A model generated the notes under the pieces. The model did no database searches. It was not told the origin of the DNA and was given only the letters and a program-made list of their open reading frames with translations. Positions 44,478 to 53,933 of a stretch of DNA of 64,000 nucleotides are shown piece by piece (position 1 is the first letter of the stretch; every line of letters begins with the position of its first letter). The position numbers and the translations under genes were made by a program. The DNA comes from Candidatus Zixiibacteriota bacterium. Lineage in GTDB: Bacteria > Zixibacteria > MSB-5A5 > GN15 > FEB-12. The stretch covers positions 558,001 to 622,000 of the forward strand of contig JANQPI010000010.1 of NCBI GenBank assembly GCA_028289585.1. The letters are read 5' to 3'.

Positions 44478-45656
44478 TTAACGGGAAGCGTCTACTTTTT
44501 GACCGGAGGTCATCTTCCCCGGCGGATCGAGAACCACGCGATCGCCTCGCTGCAGCCCTGCGAGAATCTCTACGTTGTCGTCGAAGTCCCGGCCGATCGT
44601 AACGTCGACAAGCGTGACGACTTCGCCCTCGATGCGAAACACGACCTGTCGTCCGTCCCGTCGCGTAATCGCTCCCTGGTCAACAACGAGGGCCTGGCGA
44701 GGAGCTACCTCCGTCGGCGCATCGATGAAGAAGTTGACACGTGCCGACATCTCGGGAAGGACCCGATCATCTTTGTCGACGAAAGCAATCTTCGTTTGTA
44801 CGGTAGCTCGCGCACGATCAGCGGTGGGTACGATTTTCTTCACGAAACCCTGATAGCGAACGTCGGGATAGGCGTCGAGGATGATCTCGCAGCGTTGGCC
44901 AACCGCAACTTTCACGAAGTTCGCCTCGGCGACATCAGCCTCAACCTCCAATGAGTTCATGTCGGCCAGCGTTACGACAGATCCCTTGGAATTCGCCGAT
45001 GAGGCGAACGGTGCGACGATTTCGCCGACATCCGCGTTCTTCGTCAACACGGTTCCCGTGAACGGTGCTCTAATTACGGTGTTTTCGAGTTCGACTTCGG
45101 CGGCTCGAATCGATGCCCGGGCACGGTCGATTCCGGTCAAGGCACCCAGATAGCGGGCTTCGGCCCCCTCAACGATATCTTCCGTTACCGCACCGGACTC
45201 AAGGAGCGTTCGATCCCGACGATAGGCCCGGCCGGCATCGAGCGTATCAACTTCGGCCCCAGCCAGTTCAGCCCGCGCGAAATCGAGTTGGGCGAGCACA
45301 TCCTCATTGTCGAGCCGGGCGATGACGGCATTGGCATTGACCGTATCTCCCTCCTCATAACCGAGCCAGACAAGGCGACCGGTGCCCTTCGAAGCAACTT
45401 CGGCTGATCGTTGGGCAACGACATACCCGGTGGCGACGAGTTCGGCGGCCGCATCGCTACCGCCGATCATGCGAACGGTCGTTACGTCAACTTTCGTTGC
45501 TGGCGTTAGCCGGGGCATGATCCAGAAGTAGGCGCTGACAAGCACGGCTACGACAACGATGCCGACAATCCACTTCCAGGCTCCGGAACGGGGGCGATCA
45601 TCGAATTTCTGGGAACGATCGATACGGAGTGATGAAATATCGGGCTTGTCAGACAC
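44478..45656 (-). CDS. HlyD/MacA-type periplasmic adaptor
   Basis: A 392-residue membrane-fusion protein and the first gene of the ABC operon. It has one N-terminal membrane anchor (about 28-48), a barrel-sandwich hybrid domain (ELVATGYVVAQRSAEVASKG and VIRAPFTGTVLTK) flanking an alpha-hairpin, and beta-barrel and membrane-proximal domains at the C terminus. GTG 45656 is the start, with GAGGA upstream. The adaptor should join the permease pair to an outer-membrane channel; no TolC gene is in the window. Confidence 0.88.
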   Translation of the reverse strand: MSDKPDISSLRIDRSQKFDDRPRSGAWKWIVGIVVVAVLVSAYFWIMPRLTPATKVDVTTVRMIGGSDAAAELVATGYVVAQRSAEVASKGTGRLVWLGYEEGDTVNANAVIARLDNEDVLAQLDFARAELAGAEVDTLDAGRAYRRDRTLLESGAVTEDIVEGAEARYLGALTGIDRARASIRAAEVELENTVIRAPFTGTVLTKNADVGEIVAPFASSANSKGSVVTLADMNSLEVEADVAEANFVKVAVGQRCEIILDAYPDVRYQGFVKKIVPTADRARATVQTKIAFVDKDDRVLPEMSARVNFFIDAPTEVAPRQALVVDQGAITRRDGRQVVFRIEGEVVTLVDVTIGRDFDDNVEILAGLQRGDRVVLDPPGKMTSGQKVDASR

Positions 45657-45749
45657 GCCTGCACATCCTCATCGGCATGACAACCTACGGTTTTCACCGG
45701 AGAAACAGCTCTTCCGAGACAACCGTTCCGCAATATGGATGTGGTTAAG

Positions 45750-45766
45750 TTTGGGGCAAGCCCAAA
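45750..45766 (-). terminator. weak hairpin downstream of the SUF operon
   Basis: Six base pairs TTTGGG (45750-45755) and CCCAAA (45761-45766) around a five-base loop, between the last SUF gene and the adaptor gene, both on the minus strand. No T-tract follows on the minus strand, so termination is doubtful and readthrough into the ABC operon is possible. Confidence 0.3.
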
Positions 45767-45783
45767 GGTCGACTAGGTTCTAC

Positions 45784-46173
45784 CTACCATATGCCGAGCT
45801 GGTCTTTGGCCAGGTCCGACGCCATCTCTTTCGGATCCCACGGTGGATCCCAGACGAGGACAACTTCCACCGCCGTTACGGCTTCGATATCCTCAACAGC
45901 CCGATGGGTCATCTGAATCAGCATCTCACCATACGGACAGGCCGGCGTGGTGAGGGTCATCTTGACCTTGACTTCATTGTTATCATTAATCTCGGCGTCG
46001 TAGACGAGTCCAAGATCGACAATACCAATTCGGATTTCGGGGTCCTGGATTGGTCGAAGGGCGTCGAAGACCTCACGCTTGGTGACGGTGGCGCCTGATC
46101 CCGGCGAATCCGACGAGTCATTGTTGTTCTGCATGGCACCCATCAGTCCGGGCGCTTTCGGTTCGTCAGTCAT
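45784..46173 (-). CDS. sufT: SufT/MIP18-type iron-sulfur maturation factor
   Basis: A 129-residue protein with an extended Asn/Ser-rich N terminus and a MIP18/DUF59 domain: IQDPEIRIGIVDLGLVY, then MTLTTPACPYGEML with the conserved Cys. SufT family members help carrier-dependent Fe-S assembly and maturation. It is the last gene of the SUF operon, four bases after sufS. Confidence 0.87.
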   Translation of the reverse strand: MTDEPKAPGLMGAMQNNNDSSDSPGSGATVTKREVFDALRPIQDPEIRIGIVDLGLVYDAEINDNNEVKVKMTLTTPACPYGEMLIQMTHRAVEDIEAVTAVEVVLVWDPPWDPKEMASDLAKDQLGIW

Positions 46174-46176
46174 TCG

Positions 46177-47457
46177 TTACCCCACTCCGAAGTAGGTCCG
46201 CATATCAACCAGAGCCGCAACCAGCCGGTCGATATCTGATTCATCGTTGTACACGTAGATTGAGGCCCGGGCGGTGGCGACTTTCTGCATCTGTCGCAGG
46301 AGCGGCTGAGCGCAATGGTGACCGGCCCGAATGGCGATTCCCTTAGCGTCGAGATACGCACCGATATCAGCCGGGTGAATGTCAGGGTCGGTGAAGGAGA
46401 AGACACCACCGCGGTGCTCGGCATCAGCCGGTCCTTGCAGCTCCAGTCCAGGGACTTCCTGCAGTTTGCGAAGCGCGTAGCGTGTCAGCTCCCGCTCGTG
46501 AAGTCGCACAGCATCCATCCCAAGGTGCTCCAGATAGCTGAGGGCAGCGTCGAAAGCCACAACATCAGCGATGTTGGGTGTGCCCGCCTCGAAACGATTG
46601 GGCGACGATTCGTACGTCACGCGGTCGAAGCGCACTTCCTGAATCATGGAGCCGCCATACTGGTACGGCGGCATTGCATCAAGGATCTCACGTTGCCCAA
46701 CCAAGACGCCAACGCCTGTTGGTCCGAGCATCTTGTGGGCGGAGAAGACGTAAAAGTCGGCATCGAGCGCACTCAGGTCGACCGGAAAGTGAGGGACCGA
46801 TTGAGCCCCGTCGATAACCACGATCGCGCCAACGTCGTGCGCTCGATCGATCAGCGGTTGCAGGTCGACGATTGTTCCCAGCACGTTGGACATGTGTGAG
46901 ACCGCAACAATACGCGTGCGATCAGTGATAATGTCGTCAATCCGGCTCAAATCAAGATGACCGCAGACCGTAATTGGAATCCGGCGTAGCTCAGCACCAG
47001 TCGAATCCGCGAGGTGAAACCAGGGCACGAAGTTGGCGTGATGTTCCATTTCGGTAACCACGACGTTATCGCCGGCCCTGACCTGCTCCACACCATAGGA
47101 ACTCGCAATCAGGTTGATTGCCTCGGTTGTTCCTTTGGTGAACACGACTCGTTCCCGATCGATGTCGCCGAGGAATCGAGCGACATGGGAACGAGTCGCT
47201 TCGTATCGTTCGGTCGCCTGCTCTGCAAGCGCGTGGACACCGCGATGGATGTTTGCGTTGTACTTTCGATAATAATCGATCAACGCGTTAATCACGGTCC
47301 GCGGCTTCTGTGACGTCGCGGCGTTATCGAGGTAGATCAGCGGTTTGTCGTTGATCTTTTGATCAAGGATCGGGAAATCGGCCCGGATCGCCTCAACATC
47401 CAGTCCCAACGCATTCTCGCCAACACGGATTGCCCGACCGGTAGAGACATCACCCAT
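46177..47457 (-). CDS. sufS: SufS cysteine desulfurase
   Basis: A 426-residue pyridoxal-phosphate enzyme that takes sulfur from cysteine for Fe-S clusters. Seen: IYLDNAATSQKPRTV near the N terminus, VVTEMEHHANFVPW, the PLP lysine in VFSAHKMLGPTGVG and the persulfide cysteine in AGHHCAQPLL. ATG 47457 was chosen because GAGGAG precedes it and it follows the Rieske gene stop; an upstream in-frame start would lie inside that gene. No SufE or SufU gene is present in the operon, so the sulfur acceptor is elsewhere or the SufBCD complex accepts directly. Confidence 0.93.
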   Translation of the reverse strand: MGDVSTGRAIRVGENALGLDVEAIRADFPILDQKINDKPLIYLDNAATSQKPRTVINALIDYYRKYNANIHRGVHALAEQATERYEATRSHVARFLGDIDRERVVFTKGTTEAINLIASSYGVEQVRAGDNVVVTEMEHHANFVPWFHLADSTGAELRRIPITVCGHLDLSRIDDIITDRTRIVAVSHMSNVLGTIVDLQPLIDRAHDVGAIVVIDGAQSVPHFPVDLSALDADFYVFSAHKMLGPTGVGVLVGQREILDAMPPYQYGGSMIQEVRFDRVTYESSPNRFEAGTPNIADVVAFDAALSYLEHLGMDAVRLHERELTRYALRKLQEVPGLELQGPADAEHRGGVFSFTDPDIHPADIGAYLDAKGIAIRAGHHCAQPLLRQMQKVATARASIYVYNDESDIDRLVAALVDMRTYFGVG

Positions 47458-47461
47458 GATG

Positions 47462-47779
47462 TTACTCCTCAATCCTGACCAGGATATCATCACCGTCGAC
47501 ACGCACGTCATAGCGGTCGATCGGAACGATCGCCGGTGGGTGCGCTACTGCGCCGGTGGCGAGGTCAAACCGTGCGCCGTGTCGCGCGCACATGATCAGA
47601 CTGTCACCGCGGATGCGTCCGTCCTCGATGGGAGCGCCATCGTGTGAACACTCATTCGCCACGGCAAAGTAGCCCGCAGGCGCATGGGCGACCACGAAAC
47701 GGACGTGGTTGATTTCGAACGCCTTAATGGTACCGACCGGAATCTCATCGGTGCCGGCAACCCGAACGAAGTCAGCCAC
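47462..47779 (-). CDS. Rieske [2Fe-2S] small ferredoxin
   Basis: A 105-residue Rieske protein with cluster ligands C-x-H and C-x2-H in NECSHDGAPIEDG and MCARHGARFDL. Starts at GTG 47779, in the TAGTG overlap with sufD. Rieske-type ferredoxins are often placed inside SUF operons of this gene order and may supply electrons during assembly, which is inferred from context. Confidence 0.9.
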   Translation of the reverse strand: MADFVRVAGTDEIPVGTIKAFEINHVRFVVAHAPAGYFAVANECSHDGAPIEDGRIRGDSLIMCARHGARFDLATGAVAHPPAIVPIDRYDVRVDGDDILVRIEE

Positions 47780-49074
47780 TAGATATCTCCCAGTCGCGAT
47801 TCGACGATGGCAGCAACGCGCTCGCGTGCATCCGACGGGATTTTATCGAACGTTGACGCCACAAACCCGGATACGATCATGCGTGTCGCAACATCGGTAG
47901 GAATACCGCGGCAGGTCAGATAAAACAGCATGAGCGGGTCGATTGGACCAACCGTGGCACCGTGCGAACAGGAAACGTCCTCGTTAAGGATTTCCAGCTC
48001 CGGAATCGTCTCGGCGCGCGTTCCCGGATTAAGCAGCAGATTGCGATTCTCCTGGTAGGCCTCACAATTCTTTGCCTTCTGGTCGATTCGGATCAGGCCA
48101 GTATAGGCTGAGAGCGCGCGATCCTTCAAGGCAACGCGATAGTCGATATTCGAATACGTGTCACCGACCGTGTGATGGTGCAACGTGTGGTTGTCGAAGT
48201 GTTGATAGTTACCACCGAAGAGCAGGCCGGCCATCTCCGAGTTCGCTCCCCGCCCGTTCAGATTCACGCCGAAGTTCTGCTTCGTCGTTGCACCTCCAAA
48301 AGCGAGCGGGACGGTGACCATCGATGCATCGTTGGCGATTTGTGCTCGATGCGTCAAGTAGGCGTTCATGCCCCGACCGTGGCGCTGCAAACTGATATAG
48401 CGAGTCCGCGACCCGGCTCCGCCGAATACCTCGACGACACCATTGCTGTAGCTGGGTGTGTCGCCAGCTTCGTCAGCACCGCCGCCGTATTCGTCGATAA
48501 CTGTCGCTTCAGCGTTGGCGCCGACAATGACCAGCAAGCGAGGGAACTGGCGTGACCCATTGGTTCCTGCCTCACGAAGCAGGTGAATCGGTCGGGTCAG
48601 GACTGCGTTGTCGGGAACGTAAACGAACACCCCATCCTGCCACAAAGCGCCGTTCATCGCCTCGAACTTGCCAAACGCCGTGTTGACCAACGCGTAGAGG
48701 TAGCGTTCAGCCAGTTCCCGGTGACTATCGAGCGCGGCCGTGAGCGAGCCGGCGACGAGACCGGCGGCCGAAGCATCGGCAGACAGGTCCGATGTGATCG
48801 TCTGGCCCTGATTGTCGATAACCAACGCATCAAGATGCCCGTCGTCGAAGTGCTGCTTCTCGACCCGAGCGACATCCGCAAACGTCGATTCAACGCTAGT
48901 TGTGGTGGCTTCAGCCGAATCGATGACGAACGTCCGCGGATCGGTGTACCGCCACAGGTGCAGGCCGCGTTGTGGCAATGGGAGATCATTGTACGAGGTA
49001 AGTGAGCCGGCTCGTTTGGCTTGTAGCCATTCCGGTCCGGTCAGTTGCGAGGGAGAAAGCTTGGGAGTTTCCAT
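47779..49074 (-). CDS. sufD: SufD scaffold subunit
   Basis: A 431-residue SufBD-family protein. The beta-helix core and C-terminal region show NCEAYQENRNLLLNPGTRAE, ELEILNEDVSCSHGATVGPI and an end DATRM-like ATRMIVSGFVAS, typical of SufD. The start at 49074 overlaps the sufB stop (TAATG). It forms the SufBC2D scaffold with its neighbours. Confidence 0.93.
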   Translation of the reverse strand: METPKLSPSQLTGPEWLQAKRAGSLTSYNDLPLPQRGLHLWRYTDPRTFVIDSAEATTTSVESTFADVARVEKQHFDDGHLDALVIDNQGQTITSDLSADASAAGLVAGSLTAALDSHRELAERYLYALVNTAFGKFEAMNGALWQDGVFVYVPDNAVLTRPIHLLREAGTNGSRQFPRLLVIVGANAEATVIDEYGGGADEAGDTPSYSNGVVEVFGGAGSRTRYISLQRHGRGMNAYLTHRAQIANDASMVTVPLAFGGATTKQNFGVNLNGRGANSEMAGLLFGGNYQHFDNHTLHHHTVGDTYSNIDYRVALKDRALSAYTGLIRIDQKAKNCEAYQENRNLLLNPGTRAETIPELEILNEDVSCSHGATVGPIDPLMLFYLTCRGIPTDVATRMIVSGFVASTFDKIPSDARERVAAIVESRLGDI

Positions 49075-50504
49075 TAGCCGATCGATCCCTCCATTTCGAG
49101 CTCAATGAGGCGATTCAGCTCGACCGCGTATTCCATCGGCAGCTCTTTCGTAAATGGCTCCATGAAGCCATTGACGATAAGGAGTCGGGCCTCGTCCTCA
49201 TTCAGGCCGCGTGACGTCAGGTAGAAGAGTTGTTCTTCTGCAACCTTGGAAACCCGTGCTTCGTGTTCGATAGCGACCTGATCGTTGTCAATCTCCATCG
49301 TCGGGTAGGTGTCGGAACGGGCGTCCGTGCCAATCAGGAGTGCATCGCACTCGACCGACACCTTGCTCGCTTCAGCGTTCTTATGGATCTTCACCAAACC
49401 TCGGTACGATGCACGACCGTTGTCTTTTGAAATCGACTTCGACGTGATGCGCGACGAGGTTCTTGGTGCCGCATGAATCACCTTGGCACCGGCATCCTGG
49501 TGCTGATCGACTCCCGCAAACGCAACGGAGAGAATCTCACCCTTGGCGCCTTCACCCACTAACTGAATGCACGGGTACTTCATTGTCAGTCGCGAGCCGA
49601 TATTCCCATCGACCCATTCGACTGTCGCGCCGCGGTGTGCGGTTGCTCGTTTGGTGACCAGATTGTAGATATTCCGGGCCCAGTTCTGAATCGTCGTGTA
49701 GCGAATGTATGCATCATCGAGCGCGATCAACTCTACGACTGCGGAGTGCAGCGAGTTTGTGGAATAGACCGGAGCGGTGCAGCCTTCGATGTAATGGACA
49801 CGCGAGCCTTTGTCGGCGATAATTAGTGTTCGTTCAAACTGCCCCATATTCTCAGCATTGATGCGGAAATATGCCTGCAAGGGGATTTCGACATCGACAC
49901 CAGGGGGGACGTAGATGAACGAGCCGCCTGACCAGACTGAGGTGTTGAGCGCCGCAAATTTATTATCGTTGGACGGAATGACTGTTCCGAAGTATTTCTC
50001 AACGATATCCGGACGTTCGCGTAACCCGGAATCCATATCGAGGAAGACGACACCTTTTTCTTCGAGGTCTTTACGCATCGAGTGATACACGACCTCTGAT
50101 TCATATTGCGCACTGACACCGCCCAGGAACTCTCGCTCAGCTTGCGGGATGCCCAGCTTGTCGAACGTCTGCTTGATATACTCGGGAACATCGTCCCATG
50201 ATTCCGATTGTCCGGTGGGCTTCAGGTAGTAGTAGATGTTCTCGTAGTTGATCTCTTCGAGCAGATCCACGTTGCCCCACTTGGGAGTCGGCTTTTCGTA
50301 GAAGATATCCAGTGCCTCGTGGCGGCGATCAGCCATCCAACGCGGCTCCTTCTTCTTCTGTGAGATCATCTCTACAACTTCGTGAGAAAGTCCCTTGGCG
50401 CCCTGGTCGAAGTAATCGACGGGATCGTGAAAGCCATACTTGGTCGCATAATCCTCATTCAGGCGCGACAGATCTTCTTTCTGTTTAGTGACAGCATCAG
50501 ACAT
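49074..50504 (-). CDS. sufB: SufB scaffold subunit
   Basis: A 476-residue protein, the expected length for SufB. Conserved landmarks include [13 protein letters not shown], the [14 protein letters not shown] helix, a Cys in [19 protein letters not shown] and the late [18 protein letters not shown] with [17 protein letters not shown]. It builds the nascent cluster with SufC and SufD. A purine-rich site precedes ATG 50504, and sufC lies one base upstream. Confidence 0.95.
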   Translation of the reverse strand: MSDAVTKQKEDLSRLNEDYATKYGFHDPVDYFDQGAKGLSHEVVEMISQKKKEPRWMADRRHEALDIFYEKPTPKWGNVDLLEEINYENIYYYLKPTGQSESWDDVPEYIKQTFDKLGIPQAEREFLGGVSAQYESEVVYHSMRKDLEEKGVVFLDMDSGLRERPDIVEKYFGTVIPSNDNKFAALNTSVWSGGSFIYVPPGVDVEIPLQAYFRINAENMGQFERTLIIADKGSRVHYIEGCTAPVYSTNSLHSAVVELIALDDAYIRYTTIQNWARNIYNLVTKRATAHRGATVEWVDGNIGSRLTMKYPCIQLVGEGAKGEILSVAFAGVDQHQDAGAKVIHAAPRTSSRITSKSISKDNGRASYRGLVKIHKNAEASKVSVECDALLIGTDARSDTYPTMEIDNDQVAIEHEARVSKVAEEQLFYLTSRGLNEDEARLLIVNGFMEPFTKELPMEYAVELNRLIELEMEGSIG

Positions 50505-50505
50505 A

Positions 50506-51273
50506 TTAATTCGCTCCTGCCATCTCGGCGACTTCCGCTTCGATCCACTCGTACCCCTGTTCTTCCAGCTTCACGGCCAGTTCCTTGCCGCCCGACTTGA
50601 CGAGGCGACCATCCATCATGACGTGGACGAAATCTGGCTGAACGTAGTTGAGCAGGCGCTGATAGTGCGTAACCAGCAGAACGCCGTTATCCTGACCAGA
50701 GAAGCGGTTGATCCCTTCTGCAACGGTCTTGAGCGCATCGATATCGAGACCCGAATCGGTCTCGTCGAGGATCGCCATCCGAGGACCGAGAACCGCCATC
50801 TGGAGAATCTCCAGGCGCTTCTTCTCGCCACCCGAGAAGCCGTCGTTGACGTAGCGAGTCGCAAAGTCATGCTTGATGCCCAACGCGTCCATCTCACCCT
50901 TGACCAGTGAGCGGAAGTCAGACATGTCAGCATCCGGACCTCGATGGGCCTGAAGCGCAGCGCGGAGGAAGTTGGCAACCGTTACCCCGGGGATCGCGAG
51001 GGGGTACTGGAAGGCCAGGAAGAGGCCGGTCCGCGAACGTTCGTCAGCCTCCATCTCGGTTAGATCGGCTCCGTTGAGGGTCACCGTACCCGATGTGATT
51101 TCGTAAGCCGGGTGGCCCATCAGACCGTGGGACAACGACGACTTACCCGATCCGTTCGGACCCATGATAGCGTGAATCTCGCCGGGATTGACGGTCAGCG
51201 ACGCTCCCCGGACGACTTCTTTACCTTCGACTTCGACATGAACGTCGGAAAATGAAAACAACCCATTAGCCAT
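50506..51273 (-). CDS. sufC: SufC ATPase
   Basis: A 255-residue ABC-type ATPase of the SufBCD complex: Walker [10 protein letters not shown], signature FSGGEKKR and Walker [16 protein letters not shown] 51273 was selected because GGGAGAG lies just upstream and the family begins there; an in-frame start further upstream would extend into the leader. It follows the rrf2 gene with a 60-base gap. Confidence 0.94.
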   Translation of the reverse strand: MANGLFSFSDVHVEVEGKEVVRGASLTVNPGEIHAIMGPNGSGKSSLSHGLMGHPAYEITSGTVTLNGADLTEMEADERSRTGLFLAFQYPLAIPGVTVANFLRAALQAHRGPDADMSDFRSLVKGEMDALGIKHDFATRYVNDGFSGGEKKRLEILQMAVLGPRMAILDETDSGLDIDALKTVAEGINRFSGQDNGVLLVTHYQRLLNYVQPDFVHVMMDGRLVKSGGKELAVKLEEQGYEWIEAEVAEMAGAN

Positions 51274-51333
51274 GGGGTAGACTCTCCCGTCTGCAGCAAA
51301 TGCGTGATTAGTTCTGTGTACCTGTGGCAACCG

Positions 51334-51858
51334 TTACGATGCGTCGAAGTTCCCCGAGGGGTTTTCCGCGGAATCGCGAGAGCCCATTGGTCCTTCGTAA
51401 AGCATCGGGCCGGACGACTTGCGTCGTGCAAAGTCGACCGCTTTGCGGTTGATCATGTCTTCCAGGCTGGTTTCCGTCAAGAAGTCCTGAACGTGATCAG
51501 CCAGTCCTTGGAAGACATGGTAGATTGAGCAGTTTCCGAGATGGACGCAGGTGTCCCGTTGGCCTGCGAAGCGGTTGCAATGGTTCGGGTCGACCAGCGG
51601 GCCGCCAAGAACAGTCAGAACGTCGTACAGACTGATCTCGTCGGGGGAGCGGGCAATCGTAAAACCACCGGCTCGGCCGCGAGAAGCAACGACCAATCCG
51701 CCTTTGCGTAAAAGGGCCAGAAGTTTAGATGCGTACGGCACTGAAATCGCCTCTCGCTCAGCGACTTCGGCAATCGACATCTGACGATCGACCCCCAGTC
51801 GGGCCAGATTCAGTAAGCAACGGAGTCCGTACTCTTCCAGAGCTGTAATACGCATCAT
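51334..51858 (-). CDS. Rrf2-family iron-sulfur regulator of the SUF operon
   Basis: A 174-residue winged-helix regulator of the IscR/SufR-like Rrf2 family. The N-terminal half carries the helix-turn-helix (EVAEREAISVPYASKLLALL and the wing RGRAGGF); three cysteines at 94, 104 and 110 (spacing 9 and 5) would ligate an Fe-S cluster, slightly wider than the IscR pattern. It heads the operon and probably senses cluster supply. A promoter with an inverted repeat lies directly upstream, fitting self-regulation. Confidence 0.9.
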   Translation of the reverse strand: MMRITALEEYGLRCLLNLARLGVDRQMSIAEVAEREAISVPYASKLLALLRKGGLVVASRGRAGGFTIARSPDEISLYDVLTVLGGPLVDPNHCNRFAGQRDTCVHLGNCSIYHVFQGLADHVQDFLTETSLEDMINRKAVDFARRKSSGPMLYEGPMGSRDSAENPSGNFDAS

Positions 51859-51902
51859 CGACCTACTTCCACCTTGAGAGGTCACTCATACTCTACGCCG
51901 CA

Positions 51903-51931
51903 ATAATACTTATACCCTACAAAGGAGTAAA
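51903..51931 (-). promoter_or_regulatory. promoter of the rrf2-suf operon
   Basis: Read on the minus strand, TTTACT (51931-51926) is followed by a 17-base spacer and TATTAT (51908-51903). Start of transcription would be near 51896, about 38 bases before the rrf2 ATG. The AT-rich stretch stands out from its surroundings. Confidence 0.7.
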
Positions 51932-51936
51932 GTATT
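51905..51936. promoter_or_regulatory. inverted repeat, candidate Rrf2 operator
   Basis: Arms AATACTTATACCCT (51905-51918) and AGGAGTAAAGTATT (51923-51936) match at ten of fourteen positions as an inverted repeat, with the outer seven bases perfect. It covers both the -10 and -35 elements, as expected for a repressor site. Binding by the adjacent regulator is inferred. Confidence 0.55.
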
Positions 51937-52203
51937 TTTGAGGGGCGCAGGGCCGGCATCGGCCTTCCCATTGTTGACGACAAAATACATCCTCTATACC
52001 CCTCCCGTCAAGATACTTGTGAACAGTTTCACGAGATTGGCGTGTCGAGATGATTCGTCAGGTCGTTGTCCAGCAGCGACTTGTGGTCCCGGGGCCTTTT
52101 TGGGTGCGGGTAAGCTAGAAAAAAGACGATCGCTACCATACCCATTTCCATACGCGTTACTACAAATCCATCCGCCAACACCACCGGGCTGCTTGGCAAG
52201 CTG

Positions 52204-52232
52204 TTGCGCCGGTCATTGAACCCGCCTATACT
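52204..52232 (+). promoter_or_regulatory. promoter of the guanylyltransferase operon
   Basis: TTGCGC (52204-52209), a 17-base spacer and TATACT (52227-52232) precede the guanylyltransferase gene by about 57 bases. The -10 is the same as that of the type VI promoter. The remainder of the gap from 51937 holds no gene; a short repeat GTGAA-CAGT-TTCAC lies near 52019-52033. Confidence 0.55.
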
Positions 52233-52288
52233 CGCGCAGAGGGGTGGAAACCGGTCGTGGAAACGCTCGTGGTACAAAGGGTTATGCA

Positions 52289-53368
52289 ATGATTTACGGC
52301 GTCATTATGGCAGGTGGACGAGGTGAGCGGTTCTGGCCACTCTCTCGAATCAGTCGCCCCAAACAGTTTCTGCAACTAACGTCCAACAAGACGATGCTTG
52401 AGGAAACGATCGATCGCGTCGGTCCCGTTATCTCGCACGATCACATCCGAATCGTGACCGGTCAGTCGATGACCGACCTGATCCTGACTGATCAGACCAG
52501 CCTGAGTAGTGAGCACATTCTGACCGAGCCGTTCGGTCGCAATACGGCGCTGGCAATCGGTCTGGCCGCCATCCACCTCGACGTTGTGGATGAGCATGCG
52601 GTGATGGTTGTGCTGTCGGCCGATCACTTAGTACGTCCGCAGGAGAAGCTGCTGCAGATTTTAGCCGACGGGGCTGCGCTGGCCAGTCGTGAGGATAAGC
52701 TGATTACGATTGGAATTGTTCCGACCCGTCCCGAGACCGGTTACGGGTACATCCGAGTTGGCGAGGAGTTTGAGACGGTCGGTGATTCGAAGACCTATGA
52801 GGTCGCTGCGTTTGTGGAGAAGCCGAAAGTCGCCGTCGCACAGGAATATTACTACAGCCGTCGCTACCTGTGGAATTCGGGGATGTTTATCTGGTCAGTT
52901 AAGTCGATCCTGAAAGCGATCCAGACCTGCCAGCCGGAGATGTATGATCAGCTGATGCGGTATCGCGAGGCCATTGGTACCGCCGATGAACTGACTGCAC
53001 GAAAGCAGTTGTATGACGACGCGATCTCAATATCGATTGACTACGCGGTTCTCGAGAAGGCCGAAAACGTACTAACGATCAAAGCCGACATCGTGTGGGA
53101 TGATATCGGGTCGTGGAATTCGTTAGAGCGGTACAAAGATCGTGATTCCGAAAACAACGTGCTCATCGGCGACAGTGTTGTCCTCGATACCTATGAAACG
53201 ACGGTCTATAACGATGAGGAGGGGTTGGTCGCACTCCTTGGCGTGTCAGACCTGGTGGTCGTCCGCTCAGGTGACATCACCCTCGTGGCTCACAAGACAA
53301 AGACCGGGGAGATCAAGAAGCTCCTCGCCCGGTTGCAAGGCGATGATGCCAAAAAGAAGTTTCTCTAA
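52289..53368 (+). CDS. manC: mannose-1-phosphate guanylyltransferase
   Basis: A 359-residue nucleotidyltransferase making GDP-mannose for glycans. It has MAGGRGERFWPLSR (7-20) with PKQFL (24-28), LTEPFGRNTALAI, FVEKPKVAVAQEYY and WDDIGSWNSL, all typical. There is no C-terminal phosphomannose isomerase domain, so it is the short form. ATG 52289 has AAAGG eight bases upstream. Confidence 0.92.
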   Translation: MIYGVIMAGGRGERFWPLSRISRPKQFLQLTSNKTMLEETIDRVGPVISHDHIRIVTGQSMTDLILTDQTSLSSEHILTEPFGRNTALAIGLAAIHLDVVDEHAVMVVLSADHLVRPQEKLLQILADGAALASREDKLITIGIVPTRPETGYGYIRVGEEFETVGDSKTYEVAAFVEKPKVAVAQEYYYSRRYLWNSGMFIWSVKSILKAIQTCQPEMYDQLMRYREAIGTADELTARKQLYDDAISISIDYAVLEKAENVLTIKADIVWDDIGSWNSLERYKDRDSENNVLIGDSVVLDTYETTVYNDEEGLVALLGVSDLVVVRSGDITLVAHKTKTGEIKKLLARLQGDDAKKKFL

Positions 53369-53933
53369 CTACCTGCTCCTTGTCCTTCTGAGTGTGGGGA
53401 TTGGTGTCGGGTGTTCGCCCCGGAACTCTGGTCCCTCGGCTATCGAACCCGAAACGACGGTGCGCGTAGACTCGCTTGATCGCCGAGGTTTCGACGCTCT
53501 CGATGACCCGGTCGATCGCCTGATCGCGCCGGCGGTACTACCTGTGGTGGCGAAGCCCGTTGACCCCTTCGTATCAGCCGACAGCACCGTCGAGGTTGAT
53601 ACGGCATCGGCAACCGGACCACGGCAGATCTGGCGAATTCAGATCGAATCGAGTGATCGCTACAGCCGTATGCAACGGATTGAACGAATTGCCCGGGAGA
53701 TTTTTGATCAGCCGGTGCGAATCGACTACGAAACGCCGAATTTCAAAGTTCGCGTTGGTGGGTTCGCTGCGCGTCGGGATGCCGATGCGTATCGTTCCCG
53801 CGCCATCGCTGCCGGATTTCCGAATGCGATTGTCGTACCGGTTACGGTGGGATTGCAGAAACTGGCACCGCGCTACGGCGATACACTTTCGGTCGATCCG
53901 TTGCATGAAACGGAGCTTGGAGAACGCGAATGA
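53346..53933 (+). CDS. SPOR-domain lipoprotein
   Basis: A 195-residue lipoprotein with lipobox GIGVGC and a C-terminal SPOR domain (WRIQIESSDRYSRMQRIERI and FKVRVGGFAARRDADAYRSR). SPOR domains bind denuded glycan strands at division sites. The gene starts inside the preceding one and overlaps the next by ATGA. Either ATG 53343 or 53346 may be used. Confidence 0.8.
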   Translation: MPKRSFSNYLLLVLLSVGIGVGCSPRNSGPSAIEPETTVRVDSLDRRGFDALDDPVDRLIAPAVLPVVAKPVDPFVSADSTVEVDTASATGPRQIWRIQIESSDRYSRMQRIERIAREIFDQPVRIDYETPNFKVRVGGFAARRDADAYRSRAIAAGFPNAIVVPVTVGLQKLAPRYGDTLSVDPLHETELGERE

